The notes: generated by a model not told the origin, from the sequence alone. A DNA stretch of 64,000 bases from Clostridia bacterium (GCA_017502875.1 JAFVUF010000002.1:1-64000), one strand, 5' to 3'; counted from the first letter of the stretch, positions 26,825 through 35,378 are shown. Numbers and translations are program-made.

Positions 26825-29068
26825 TTAACTTATAATATCTGTATCAAGCGAAGTTATTTTAATTGGGTTTTCCGCATTAATACGTAAGCTTACACTGCTG
26901 CTGGCAGGAATAGTTACATCTACTATCTGAGCTATATCTCCCGATGTACCGCTAAAAATCAGAACATCTTCAAGATAAATCTCGAAGGTAGACGTTAAGC
27001 CATCCGTAGCTGCATGCGTTGCAAAATCAATATTTACGGAAATGCTTGTGTTTGATGTATTCCAGACAACGATTGCGGCATTATTATTAGCCGTTCTTGT
27101 TGGTTTGTGAGGATTTGATACGTCAAGCCCTGAAAAACCGTAATCGATAAACACGCCGACTGGGGTATTATTCTTCAGTATGCAGTGTCTGGAATTCTTC
27201 CAAAGAAGAGTATAATCTTCAAGGTTCAGAATATCTCCGTAAGCGTCCGCATCTGTTACAGGAGTTACTATATAAGTTGGATTAACAGGTCTAACAGGTT
27301 TTGATGGGAGGTGAGATATATAATACGAGTCCGGAGTAAGAATTGATACGCTTCGTTCAGAATCACGGAGCGCGTAAACGATTGAATGAGCATCGAAATA
27401 GTATCCGTTCATGATACCTACGGTTTCGGTTACCGGAACATAGGTCTTTACCGCCTCGCTAAGTTCATCAAGAGAGTGATCGAATCTATAATTCGACTTC
27501 GATATTGAAGAAAATGCGAAAGAGTTGACAATAGAAAAAACAACAAAAACTACGGCAATGATTTTCTTTGATACGGTAACAGTGTATTTAGCTAAAATTA
27601 TTTTCGCTTTTGACGTATTTTCATTAATCTTGAATTTTGTATTTAAGGATATAAACACAAGGTATAATAACAAAATTAATGATGGAATCATAGTGAGGTG
27701 AATATGTTTATATTCGCCGTATGCGTAAGAGGTTGCTCTGAAAAACATAAGATAAGCAAAGAAAAATACGAGTGTGCTTATCGCAAACAGTGTTTCAAAC
27801 CGTTTTATAGATATAACAGCGCCTCTGACTGCGTGAAGGACAATAATTACACCTATGATGCACATAAAGAAAACAAGGAAATAAAAGATATATCTATACA
27901 ATGTGTTAGAATTCGACATTGCTCTTATTGCATTAAAATCGATATTGAGGATATATCTTAAAAACGTGCCAATATCAGTAATATTTCCGTTGTAAGGATC
28001 GATATTATTGAGGCTTCCGAGCTGTGAAAACAATATGTTAATATTAAATCTTAAAGCAATTACAAAGCCCGGGATATTGGAAATAAATGCCAGCACAAGC
28101 ATTTTAAACGAATCGATAACGTCTTTGATAAAGTCTTTGGCAAGAATTGTTTTTATAATAAACGCAAATAAGAAAAGTATTACGGCGTACGAGGCGTACT
28201 CGGAATAAACGGATATTGTTGCAATGGCGGCAAGTGATAGCTCGATTATGGTCCACAAGCTTCTTTTTTGTGTGAAGAAACGTATTATACATGCGATGAA
28301 ATACACAAAAAAGGCTATTCCCAATATCTGAGGGAGATAGTGTTGCTTAGTAAGCTCAACTATAGATGCTCCAAAGCCTATAAACGCCGCGCATAGACAA
28401 GTAAGCCAGTATTTGATGCCAAACGTTTCTTTTGCAAGATGAACTGCTGAAAAAACCAAGATAACATTGAATATGGCGCACAGTATCATAAATACCTGAT
28501 GTGATTGTAGCGGAATAAAAGAAAGCACCAATGCGCCAAAAAGATCCATTCCAATTCGGGTTGTTCTCAGCATATAATTTGCCAGAGAATAATACGGCTC
28601 TGTCGAGGTAAATCCTATCGGATCCAAATAGGTATAATCACGAAGCCATTCCATTGATGAAAGATAGAAGGCGGCGTCGTTGTTCGCGAAATGCGGGATA
28701 AGAAGATCGTTATAGCGTATACAGGGGAGAAGCGTCAAAACAAGAGTAATAAATACAATTGAAGAGATTGCTGGGAATCTTTTTAATTTAATGAAAAAGT
28801 CTGCAATATCCTTTCTGTACCAAATTATGCCAATAACCGCAACAGGAGTTAAAAGTATAGCGATTGCTCTTGTGGGAAGCAAAATGTTCAAGGTCTGTGT
28901 TATACAGATAAGAGCAATGAGTCCAATTATCGGAGTTGAAAATATGGAATCGTTTACGCTTTTATCGCTTTTGATAACACTTAATACAGTTTTTTTGACA
29001 ATTATTCCGAAAGCGCTGATAAAAACCAAGATTAAAGCTGTCATAAGGACAGCAAGAAAGCCTATCAT
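26825..29068 (-). CDS. Large polytopic membrane protein, probable GT-C-type glycosyltransferase
   Basis: 747 residues: at least 12 membrane helices over the first 530 residues, then a 200-residue extracytoplasmic C-terminal domain rich in beta-type sequence. The loop LIPHFANNDAAFYLSSMEWLRD after the third or fourth helix carries an Asp where GT-C enzymes have their catalytic acidic residue. Together with the polyprenyl-phosphoribose genes next to it, a role in using a lipid-linked sugar outside the cell is inferred; direct family identification is not possible by eye. Confidence 0.6.
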   Translation of the reverse strand: MIGFLAVLMTALILVFISAFGIIVKKTVLSVIKSDKSVNDSIFSTPIIGLIALICITQTLNILLPTRAIAILLTPVAVIGIIWYRKDIADFFIKLKRFPAISSIVFITLVLTLLPCIRYNDLLIPHFANNDAAFYLSSMEWLRDYTYLDPIGFTSTEPYYSLANYMLRTTRIGMDLFGALVLSFIPLQSHQVFMILCAIFNVILVFSAVHLAKETFGIKYWLTCLCAAFIGFGASIVELTKQHYLPQILGIAFFVYFIACIIRFFTQKRSLWTIIELSLAAIATISVYSEYASYAVILFLFAFIIKTILAKDFIKDVIDSFKMLVLAFISNIPGFVIALRFNINILFSQLGSLNNIDPYNGNITDIGTFLRYILNIDFNAIRAMSNSNTLYRYIFYFLVFFMCIIGVIIVLHAVRGAVISIKRFETLFAISTLVFFFAYLMFFRATSYAYGEYKHIHLTMIPSLILLLYLVFISLNTKFKINENTSKAKIILAKYTVTVSKKIIAVVFVVFSIVNSFAFSSISKSNYRFDHSLDELSEAVKTYVPVTETVGIMNGYYFDAHSIVYALRDSERSVSILTPDSYYISHLPSKPVRPVNPTYIVTPVTDADAYGDILNLEDYTLLWKNSRHCILKNNTPVGVFIDYGFSGLDVSNPHKPTRTANNNAAIVVWNTSNTSISVNIDFATHAATDGLTSTFEIYLEDVLIFSGTSGDIAQIVDVTIPASSSVSLRINAENPIKITSLDTDIIS

Positions 29069-29083
29069 TATACCAAGTTCTCC

Positions 29084-29656
29084 TTATTTATTGACTTCTT
29101 TTAAAATTTTCATACTGTCATAAGAAAAGTTTTTGATAATATAACCTTTGGCAGCAAGGCTGAGCATCGGCATATCGCTTTCAGAATCAGAATAGGCGGC
29201 GTCAGCAGACGTTATTCCAATCTCATGGAGACGTTCGACCTTGTTTTCGCCCTTGCAGTTTCGGGAGAAAAATTTTGCTGTTTTAGCATCGACAACCGAA
29301 CCTATGCAGCGGATACCAAGCTTGTCCGTTATGGGCTGAACGAGAAATTCAGGAGATGCGGTAACGACTATATCATCACTCTGAACCATGTCTTTAAACC
29401 ACGAACAGATATTTTTTTCTTCCTTTTCCCAGAATTCATTTATAAGACCTTCGGTGTCTTTGAAGTGCTTGATAAAAAAGAGGAATTTTTCCTTGAAGTA
29501 TTCTTTGCTCTTGAATCGGAGCTTGTACGCAAGAAATCCGAATATCTGATACGGAAGGAATAAGATAAGATACGGCTTTTTCTTTAAACAGAATTTGTAA
29601 AGTTCTACTGTTGAATCCTTTAAGTAAGCCGTTTTATCAAAATCAAAAAGCTTCAA
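29084..29656 (-). CDS. HAD-superfamily phosphatase of the glycan operon
   Basis: 190 residues from TTG 29656, which has AGGAGG 8 nt upstream; ATG 29662 is only 2 nt from that site. All four HAD motifs are visible: FDFDKTAY (nucleophile Asp), VTASPE, Lys of NKVERL and SDSESDMPML. It lies 16 nt after the UbiA-type gene. In related systems a HAD enzyme is paired or fused with the phosphoribosyltransferase; here it could remove the 5-phosphate from polyprenyl-phosphoribose-5-phosphate (inference). Confidence 0.8.
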   Translation of the reverse strand: MKLFDFDKTAYLKDSTVELYKFCLKKKPYLILFLPYQIFGFLAYKLRFKSKEYFKEKFLFFIKHFKDTEGLINEFWEKEEKNICSWFKDMVQSDDIVVTASPEFLVQPITDKLGIRCIGSVVDAKTAKFFSRNCKGENKVERLHEIGITSADAAYSDSESDMPMLSLAAKGYIIKNFSYDSMKILKEVNK

Positions 29657-29672
29657 ATGCATATCCTCCTGC

Positions 29673-30575
29673 TCAGATAAGCTCTGCAATCTTTGCAAAA
29701 AGCGGTATCGGTATATACAAGCTTACAAAAATGTATGCGCAGTAGAGTACGACCAACGCTATAAGAAGCGGATCTTTCATAAGTACGTTTATTGGATCGC
29801 CATCGGAGTTTCTTTTTACGTTATAGCTGTATTTAACGAATATTAGCATAACGATTATGACAGACCATTCAAAGCCTGGATTTGCGAATGCGGAAGATGG
29901 TGTCATGATACACCAAAGCGAGTAGAAAACGAGAATGAGAGTCATAAACACCGACATCTGCTGATCAAGAAAATCAACAGGGTACTTTGAATTGACCTCA
30001 CGGGTGTTTTCCGTTTCACGCAGTATCTCTCCGCGGCGCTTGCCGAAGCCCATGTAGAATGCGGCGCAGATAACCGTGATAAAGAGCCAGGTGGAGACAG
30101 AAACTCCAATTATGACGCCGCCAAATACCAGACGGATAACGAATCCGCTTACGAGAAGGACTATATCTACGATAGGTATATTTTTTGCGCCAAAGCTGTA
30201 AGCGATGTTAACTAATACGTAGAGTGCTGCGAAAATCGCTCCGAGCCAGCTTCCAAGCAAGAAGAGAAGGGCGGCAGAGATAAGCGAAAGAAAAATTGCA
30301 ACTGCGGATGCAAGCGGAACCGAGATAAGACCGCTTGCTATCGGGCGTTGACATTTTTTTGAATGCTTACTGTCTTTTTCCTTGTCCCGTATATCGTTAA
30401 TGATGTAAACAACGGAAGAAATAAAGGAAAAAGCAGCAGCGCCAATAATACATTTAAGGATAAGTTGCGGTTCAAAAAGATTAAGCGAGAAGAAAAGCGG
30501 CAGGAAAATAAGACCGTTTTTTACGTAATGCGTTACACGCATCAGTTTAATTATTCCTATAAATTTTTTAAACAT
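29673..30575 (-). CDS. UbiA-family prenyltransferase, polyprenyl-phosphate phosphoribosyltransferase-like
   Basis: 300 residues, nine membrane helices. It has NDIRDKEKD (first Asp-rich motif), QRPIASGLIS, and the group-specific DIVLLVSGFVIRLVFGG plus FGKRRGEIL. The opening RVTHYVKNGLIFLPLFFS matches the RPRQWVKNxLVFAPLFF start of decaprenyl-phosphate phosphoribosyltransferases rather than quinone UbiA. It would join phosphoribosyl pyrophosphate to a polyprenyl phosphate. It is the first gene of the operon. Confidence 0.82.
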   Translation of the reverse strand: MFKKFIGIIKLMRVTHYVKNGLIFLPLFFSLNLFEPQLILKCIIGAAAFSFISSVVYIINDIRDKEKDSKHSKKCQRPIASGLISVPLASAVAIFLSLISAALLFLLGSWLGAIFAALYVLVNIAYSFGAKNIPIVDIVLLVSGFVIRLVFGGVIIGVSVSTWLFITVICAAFYMGFGKRRGEILRETENTREVNSKYPVDFLDQQMSVFMTLILVFYSLWCIMTPSSAFANPGFEWSVIIVMLIFVKYSYNVKRNSDGDPINVLMKDPLLIALVVLYCAYIFVSLYIPIPLFAKIAELI

Positions 30576-30683
30576 ATATTCACCTTGAAGAAATGATATT
30601 AACTATTATAAAATAGTTTAACACATATATATTAATTATATATTAATGTTCGGTAAATAATCGACTCAAACAGTACATACCCG

Positions 30684-31244
30684 TCAACGCGAGCAATATA
30701 TCTTCCCAAAAAGCCATACACTCATGATAAAAAGTGAATAATTATACCCGGAAAAAAGAAATATGTACGCAGCTATTATCCACATTGCGAGGAGTGTGAT
30801 AAAGGATACGGTGTAAGATAGCCTTTCCGCCGTCTTGTAAGGTAACAGAGCTGAAAATACGGCGTGTAACGCTTCGCCTCCGTCAAGACTTAGGACGGGC
30901 AGAGCATTCAAAACTCCAAGTGTTACGGAAGCGTAGGAAAATGAAACGGCGAAACCCGTAAACCGAGAAAACAGGAAAAAACTCATAAAATTAACAGTGC
31001 AGCCCGCGCAGCTCACTGCTATCTCCTCGGTGAAGCTGCGGTATTTTCTTACAGTTCCGATTTCAAGTCCGTAAGGCGTAACCCGTAATTCCTTTATTCC
31101 TATCCCCGAAGCAATTATGACAGCCAGATGACCGATTTCGTGAGCCGTAGCGGCAAGAACCGTTGCGGCTATTTCTCCGCTTGGATCTAATATTACTGCC
31201 GGAATCAGAAGCAGGCTGAAAAGACTGATTTTTAGCTTTGGCAT
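30684..31244 (-). CDS. Small M50-family membrane zinc protease
   Basis: 186 residues. HEIGH (about residue 36) is the zinc HExxH motif inside a membrane helix, and LNALPVLSLDGGEAL provides the second motif NxxPxxxxDGG. It lacks the CBS or PDZ domains of many relatives. Members of this length resemble SpoIVFB, which cleaves pro-sigma-K during sporulation; given the sporulation genes here that is possible but unproven. GAGGA precedes the ATG. Confidence 0.8.
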   Translation of the reverse strand: MPKLKISLFSLLLIPAVILDPSGEIAATVLAATAHEIGHLAVIIASGIGIKELRVTPYGLEIGTVRKYRSFTEEIAVSCAGCTVNFMSFFLFSRFTGFAVSFSYASVTLGVLNALPVLSLDGGEALHAVFSALLPYKTAERLSYTVSFITLLAMWIIAAYIFLFSGYNYSLFIMSVWLFGKIYCSR

Positions 31245-31371
31245 CTCTTAAATTCCTCGTGAAAAACGTAAATGTATATATTTTTTGTGGCAAAAAGTGA
31301 TAAAATCGGTTATTTTGAGTTATTTCTTAATGTGCATATCGATAAAAAATGTTTTTTGAAAGTCCTTGCTC

Positions 31372-31400
31372 TTGACAAACGCGTCCAAATCGAATATAAT
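31372..31400 (+). promoter_or_regulatory. Consensus sigma-A promoter of lysC
   Basis: TTGACA (31372-31377), exactly 17 nt, TATAAT (31395-31400). The leader is only about 40 nt, too short for a lysine riboswitch. Confidence 0.9.
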
Positions 31401-31446
31401 ATAATACGATTTAATTTATAAATATTCAGTTTTTAGGAGAAAACAA

Positions 31447-32763
31447 ATGGTCAAGGTTGTAAAGTTCGGCGGAAGCTCCCTTGCTGATTCCGCGCAGTTC
31501 AGAAAAGTAATGAATATTATTAATGCGGAAAATGACAGAAAGTATGTCGTTCCCTCCGCACCCGGTAAGCGCAGTAAGGATGATACTAAGGTAACTGACC
31601 TTCTTTACCGTTGCTATGAGCTTGCGGCAAAGGGTGAGAATATCGACGAGGCGTTTTCCGCGATAATGGACAGATATAACTCAATAATAAAAGAGCTTGG
31701 TCTTTCTCTCGACCTTACGGGTGAGTTTGAGCAGATAAAAAGTTCTATGATTCATAAGGCAGGCAGAGATTATGCCGCAAGCCGCGGTGAGTATCTCAGC
31801 GGAATAGTTCTGGCAAACGCTCTCGGTTATAAGTTTATTGACGCGGCAGACGTAATATTCTTTAAAGAGGACGGTTCTCTTGATTCCGAAAAGACTAATG
31901 AGGTTCTTTCGGACGTTCTCAAGGATTGCGACAATGCCGTTATTCCCGGCTTCTACGGAGTAATGCCTAACGATACGGTAAAGACCTTCAGCCGTGGTGG
32001 TTCGGACATTACGGGTTCGATCGTCGCTCGTGCAGTAGAGGCTGATCTCTATGAAAACTGGACTGACGTAAACGGATTTCTCATGGCAGACCCAAGAGTA
32101 GTTAAGGACCCCTGTACTATCTCCAAGATTACCTACCGAGAGCTTCGTGAGCTTTCCTACATGGGAGCTACGGTTCTTCACGAGGACGCTATATTCCCCG
32201 TCAGAACAGCCGGAATACCGATAAATATAAGAAACACAAATCATCCCGAGGAGGCAGGAACTATGATCGTTGCTAAGAGCGACGGTTATGACCACCAAAG
32301 AGTCATCACGGGAATTGCGGGAAAGCACGGTTTTTCAACTATCTTTATTGAAAAGGATATGATGAACTCCGAAATAGGCTTTGGACGTAGAGTTCTGGAG
32401 GTTCTTGAAAGAGAGAATATCTCGTTTGAGCATCTTCCGTCCGGTGTTGATACGATGACTGTTGTTATCGCGAGCGATGCTCTTGCGGGCAAGCGTGAGC
32501 GTATTATTGAAAAGCTGACCGCTGCCGTTAACCCTGACTCTATCACCTTAAATGACGGAATCGCGCTTATAGCGGTAGTTGGACGCGGTATGCAAAACGC
32601 CAAGGGAACGGCTGCGAGAATATTCAAGGCGATAGCCGAGGCTGACGTAAACATACGAATGATTGATCAGGGCTCAAGTGAGCTTAATATTATCATAGCG
32701 GTTGACGAATGTGATTTTGAGAAAGCGATGAACGCTATATATCACGAATACGTTAGTGAGTAA
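31447..32763 (+). CDS. lysC: Aspartate kinase
   Basis: 438 residues. VKFGGSSLADS at the start is the kinase ATP/aspartate motif; FSRGGSDITGS and TDVNGFLMADPR are also diagnostic. Two ACT domains occupy the C-terminal 130 residues (VTGIAGKHGFSTIFIEK and IALIAVVGRGMQNAKGTAARIF), where lysine or threonine would act as feedback inhibitor. It catalyses the first step to lysine, threonine, methionine and, in sporulating cells, dipicolinate. It is a single gene with a consensus promoter. Confidence 0.95.
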   Translation: MVKVVKFGGSSLADSAQFRKVMNIINAENDRKYVVPSAPGKRSKDDTKVTDLLYRCYELAAKGENIDEAFSAIMDRYNSIIKELGLSLDLTGEFEQIKSSMIHKAGRDYAASRGEYLSGIVLANALGYKFIDAADVIFFKEDGSLDSEKTNEVLSDVLKDCDNAVIPGFYGVMPNDTVKTFSRGGSDITGSIVARAVEADLYENWTDVNGFLMADPRVVKDPCTISKITYRELRELSYMGATVLHEDAIFPVRTAGIPINIRNTNHPEEAGTMIVAKSDGYDHQRVITGIAGKHGFSTIFIEKDMMNSEIGFGRRVLEVLERENISFEHLPSGVDTMTVVIASDALAGKRERIIEKLTAAVNPDSITLNDGIALIAVVGRGMQNAKGTAARIFKAIAEADVNIRMIDQGSSELNIIIAVDECDFEKAMNAIYHEYVSE

Positions 32764-32844
32764 AGTAACATTTGGTTAATAAAAACTCTACAATCAGTTA
32801 ATCAAAATAAAAAATGACTGTGCTATAATAGTACAGTCAAATAA
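32764..32844 (+). promoter_or_regulatory. Promoter region of tRNA-Trp
   Basis: An extended -10 TGCTATAAT (32821-32829) lies 16 nt before the tRNA; no good -35 is seen. Confidence 0.5.
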
Positions 32845-32920
32845 AGGGGCATAGCTCAGTTGGTAGAGCAGCGGTCTCCAAAACCGCGTGTCCAGGGTTC
32901 GAGTCCTTGTACCCCTGCCA
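32845..32920 (+). tRNA. tRNA-Trp (anticodon CCA)
   Basis: The 76 nt fold as a complete cloverleaf with encoded CCA: acceptor AGGGGCA / TACCCCT, D-arm GCTC/GAGC, anticodon stem GCGGT/ACCGC with loop CTCCAAA (CCA), T-arm CAGGG-TTCGAGT-CCTTG. There is one acceptor mismatch, C6 against A67. Discriminator base is G. Confidence 0.95.
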
Positions 32921-32921
32921 A
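32903..32921 (+). repeat. Left copy of a 19-bp direct repeat (possible attL in the tRNA-Trp 3' end)
   Basis: gtccttgtacccctgccaa, the 3' end of the tRNA, recurs unchanged at 34525-34543, 1622 bp away. Confidence 0.75.
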
Positions 32922-32964
32922 GTAAAACAGACCCATCGCCGAAGCGATGGGTCTGTTTTGCTTG
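32919..32964. repeat. Long palindrome, copy 1
   Basis: AAAACAGACCCATCGC (32924-32939) pairs perfectly with 32944-32959 around a CGAA loop, with CAAG/CTTG outside it and one mismatch. A second copy is at 34360-34404. It may act as the tRNA terminator, though it lacks a long T run after the stem. Confidence 0.9.
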
Positions 32965-33338
32965 GCCGCGGGCAGGAATGTGAGAAATCGCGTAGCGCGA
33001 AGCGCGGCGTGGGGAAGATGGCCGATCTCGCTTTGCGAGCGCCACGGTGGGGCGAGGCCAGCTTCATAGCAAGGCCATTGGCCTTGCGTGACGAGCCCCT
33101 CCTGCCCCTGCCAAATCTTTAGGTCGATTTAGATCCGACCGAGAAAACCGCGCCAAGGCGCAAGAAAAGCGGAGATTTCGAGAGATTTCTCCCGTTTTTT
33201 CGCGCCTAACTTTTTTCAGATTTCCATAGATCCATTTTCGATTTTTCTTCGAGTCGAAGGATTCGAACTATCGAAACGGTTGAAATATTAACAAATTTAT
33301 GATACAATTAAACTACAGAACAGAAAGGTGGTGCTAAT
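32965..33338. other. Hairpin-rich non-coding stretch before the island gene
   Basis: This part of a 575-bp gap is full of short palindromes, for instance gcaaggccattggccttgc near 33078, gatctcgctttgcgagc near 33026 and gcgtagcgcgaagcgcg near 32990. A partial tRNA-end-like ctgcccctgcca lies near 33106. A promoter for the next gene is at 33280-33308 (TTGAAA, 17 nt, TACAAT). No credible ORF is present; antisense frames over the tRNA are artefacts. Confidence 0.6.
33279..33308 (+). promoter_or_regulatory. Promoter of the island gene
   Basis: TTGAAA (33280-33285), 17-nt spacer, TACAAT (33303-33308). The -35 overlaps GTTGAAATATTAAC, which differs at two positions from the Crp/Fnr-region palindrome core at 35380. 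Confidence 0.6.
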
Positions 33339-34199
33339 ATGATAAAACAAGAGGTTTTGCAGGGCGCGCTTGCCTTGAACTGTAGTGATAAGAAATATAC
33401 TATTACGGTTGAAGGCGATAAAATAATCATCGAAACCAAATATCGCGGATCGCGTGTTAGAGAATCTACATTTCGCTGTATCGCGCATATCAAGGATGAT
33501 AAAACCTATACCGAAAGCACTTATGACTTTGACGGGTACCGTAAGCAATACGGAGTCCGAAAAAAAACAGTTTCTTACTGCTTGGATGGGTCAAAAGAGG
33601 TGTTCGATTCGGAAGAGATAAAGAAAGTCTTGCGAGATTATCTCGATTCGTGTGGATATCAAAGAGTCGTCAATAAAAAGCTCATAGCATTGTGTATCTC
33701 TATTCCGGTTGTTGTTATTGTTGCCATACTGATTGCAGTTATCATTTCATTAACATCGAAATCTGATTTTATTGATACAAACGGACCTGAGAATTTTGCG
33801 TTGACCGAAATCACCCGTGATGAAATTTTGAGTAAAGATAATAATTACAGAAGTTCTATGGTGTCGGAAAGACATTCCGGACGTCACACAAACATAATCG
33901 GAACAAGACTTAGAGATTACGATTATGATTACATTAGCAGGTCGTTTGGAAAAATACACGGCGTTGTAATTCTTCAAGCAACTAAAATATCGGGAAACAT
34001 CCTCACGCTTAACATCAGTAGCTCCGTAGAATCGGGAAACGCTGAAATAGTAATTATTGTTGACGGAGAATATTATTGTTCGGTTGATGTTAATCAAGAT
34101 CAATCTATCACGCTTCAAAATGTTTCCAACAAAGAAGTGATTGTCAAACTTGCAGGTGAGGAAGCAAAAATGAAAATTGATGTGACACGCATCTACTAA
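33339..34199 (+). CDS. Single-pass membrane protein of unknown function (island cargo)
   Basis: 286 residues: an N-terminal cytoplasmic region of about 115 residues, one membrane helix (KKLIALCISIPVVVIVAILI...) near residues 117-145, and a polar extracytoplasmic part with beta-rich sequence at the C terminus. I recognise no family. A strong AAAGGTGG site precedes the ATG and a promoter lies just upstream. It is the only gene between the two tRNA-end repeats; no integrase or transposase is visible. Confidence 0.8.
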   Translation: MIKQEVLQGALALNCSDKKYTITVEGDKIIIETKYRGSRVRESTFRCIAHIKDDKTYTESTYDFDGYRKQYGVRKKTVSYCLDGSKEVFDSEEIKKVLRDYLDSCGYQRVVNKKLIALCISIPVVVIVAILIAVIISLTSKSDFIDTNGPENFALTEITRDEILSKDNNYRSSMVSERHSGRHTNIIGTRLRDYDYDYISRSFGKIHGVVILQATKISGNILTLNISSSVESGNAEIVIIVDGEYYCSVDVNQDQSITLQNVSNKEVIVKLAGEEAKMKIDVTRIY

Positions 34200-34359
34200 T
34201 TATACATAGATTCGTTTGCAAGCATGGCGTTGCGCCCCGGGAAGATAGCGGTCAAGTGCAACGCCCATCTTCGCCAAGGGATAAGTGTACCCTCACGGCA
34301 AAAAACACGGACTGTTTTTGTACGATAGTCTTGTATGGATCTATTTTGTAGTGGCATCA

Positions 34360-34404
34360 CAAGTAAAACAGACCCATCGCTTCGGCGATGGGTCTGTTTT
34401 GCTT
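34360..34404. repeat. Long palindrome, copy 2
   Basis: Same arms as copy 1 at 32919-32964 but with a TTCG loop, the reverse complement of the CGAA loop of copy 1. Confidence 0.9.
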
Positions 34405-34524
34405 CGTTAGAGTTTAGAGACGAAGAAGCCGCAAAGTTGCAAAAGCAACTTTGCATAGGCTTTGCGAAGAAAAATAACACAAATGCAAAAAGGTTCCCGC
34501 AAAGCCACTTCGACAGCGAAGCGC

Positions 34525-34543
34525 GTCCTTGTACCCCTGCCAA
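34525..34543 (+). repeat. Right copy of the 19-bp direct repeat (possible attR)
   Basis: It is identical to 32903-32921. A terminator-like hairpin with a T run follows immediately (34543-34573), as expected just after a tRNA gene. Confidence 0.75.
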
Positions 34544-34575
34544 AAAATCCGTACACGTAAATGTGCGGATTTTTT
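34543..34575 (+). terminator. Hairpin terminator, probably the original tRNA-Trp terminator
   Basis: aaaaaatccg(t)acac / gtg(c)ggatttttt stem ends in T6. It directly follows the displaced tRNA 3' end. Confidence 0.7.
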
Positions 34576-34705
34576 ACTTTTTCACTTTTCACTAAATAGG
34601 CGTGTACGGATTTTTTGGAAAGTAAAAGGTAATAGTGAATAGTGAAGAAGTATGGCGTGTTTTAGTACGTAAGTTCAAGTCCACATGTTAAAAAATAAAT
34701 ATACT

Positions 34706-35365
34706 TCATAGCAGCCTGAACTTATTCTTATTACTTTCCAGCACACCCTCGCGTCTCAGTTTACTTATTTCCGCAGACAGTCCGCTTCGCTCTACTTCAA
34801 GGTAGTCCGCGAGCTCCTGTCGGTCAAACGGTATTGTAAAGCTATTACTTTTAGCCTTTTTGGACTGTATATTTAGATAAGCAAGGAGCTTTTCCCTGGT
34901 AGTGCGCTTTGAGGTTACCTGTATTCTCTGGTGGAACGTAATAGTTTTAACTGCAAGGTCCTTCATAAGATTGAATATCATTTTCTGATGAAAGACGCAG
35001 TTATTACTGCAAGTATGAAGTATATGACGGCAGTCAATAAGCATTATTTCACTCGGCTCGTCGGCAATAACGCTGACAGGCAGAGCCGTAGCTTCGGCGC
35101 AGGCGAAAGCCTCTGCAAACAGCTCGGAGGGTTGAACTCTACCCAAAATGCTTCTGTTCCCGTAGTAATCCACCTGAACTATCTTCGCTGAGCCTGAAAG
35201 CACAATTCCTATAAGCCTTGCGGGTGAGCCCTCGGTAAAAACTGTATATTTCTTATCGAAAAACTCAACCTTGGCGTTAAGGCAACCAAGCATAGAAAGC
35301 AGATTTTTGTCCTCTATTCCCGCAAAAAGAGGGCATTTTCGTAAAACGTCAAAATATTTTTTCAT
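34706..35365 (-). CDS. Crp/Fnr-family transcription regulator
   Basis: 219 residues from ATG 35365 (GGAGAAAG upstream; earlier in-frame start at 35443 is less likely). N-terminal cyclic-nucleotide-binding-like beta barrel (FTEGSPARLIGIVLSGSAKIVQ), long dimer helix, and C-terminal winged HTH (PFDRQELADYLEVERSGLSAEISKLRREG). It has several Cys residues but no clear Fnr 4Fe-4S cluster pattern. It diverges from ldhA and probably binds the palindrome between them; it may respond to redox or NO stress. Confidence 0.9.
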   Translation of the reverse strand: MKKYFDVLRKCPLFAGIEDKNLLSMLGCLNAKVEFFDKKYTVFTEGSPARLIGIVLSGSAKIVQVDYYGNRSILGRVQPSELFAEAFACAEATALPVSVIADEPSEIMLIDCRHILHTCSNNCVFHQKMIFNLMKDLAVKTITFHQRIQVTSKRTTREKLLAYLNIQSKKAKSNSFTIPFDRQELADYLEVERSGLSAEISKLRREGVLESNKNKFRLL

Positions 35366-35378
35366 TCTTTCTCCATTT

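Larger units (their letters stand above)
34200..34705. other. Non-coding, repeat-rich gap after the island gene
   Basis: The stretch holds ggcgttgc / gcaacgcc (34226-34264 region), the second long palindrome, a perfect gcaaagttgc / gcaactttgc hairpin near 34430, the second tRNA-end repeat, and an inverted pair ccaaaaaatccgtacacg / cgtgtacggattttttgg (34540-34557 and 34602-34619). No credible gene is seen. Confidence 0.6.

Noticed and set aside
31401..31446. Lysine riboswitch before lysC
   Set aside because: The promoter leaves only about 40 nt of leader, far too short.
32794..33067. Minus-strand ORFs over tRNA-Trp (phrases such as SNPGHAVLETAALPTELC)
   Set aside because: This is the familiar false ORF made by the antisense of a tRNA gene and the palindrome next to it.
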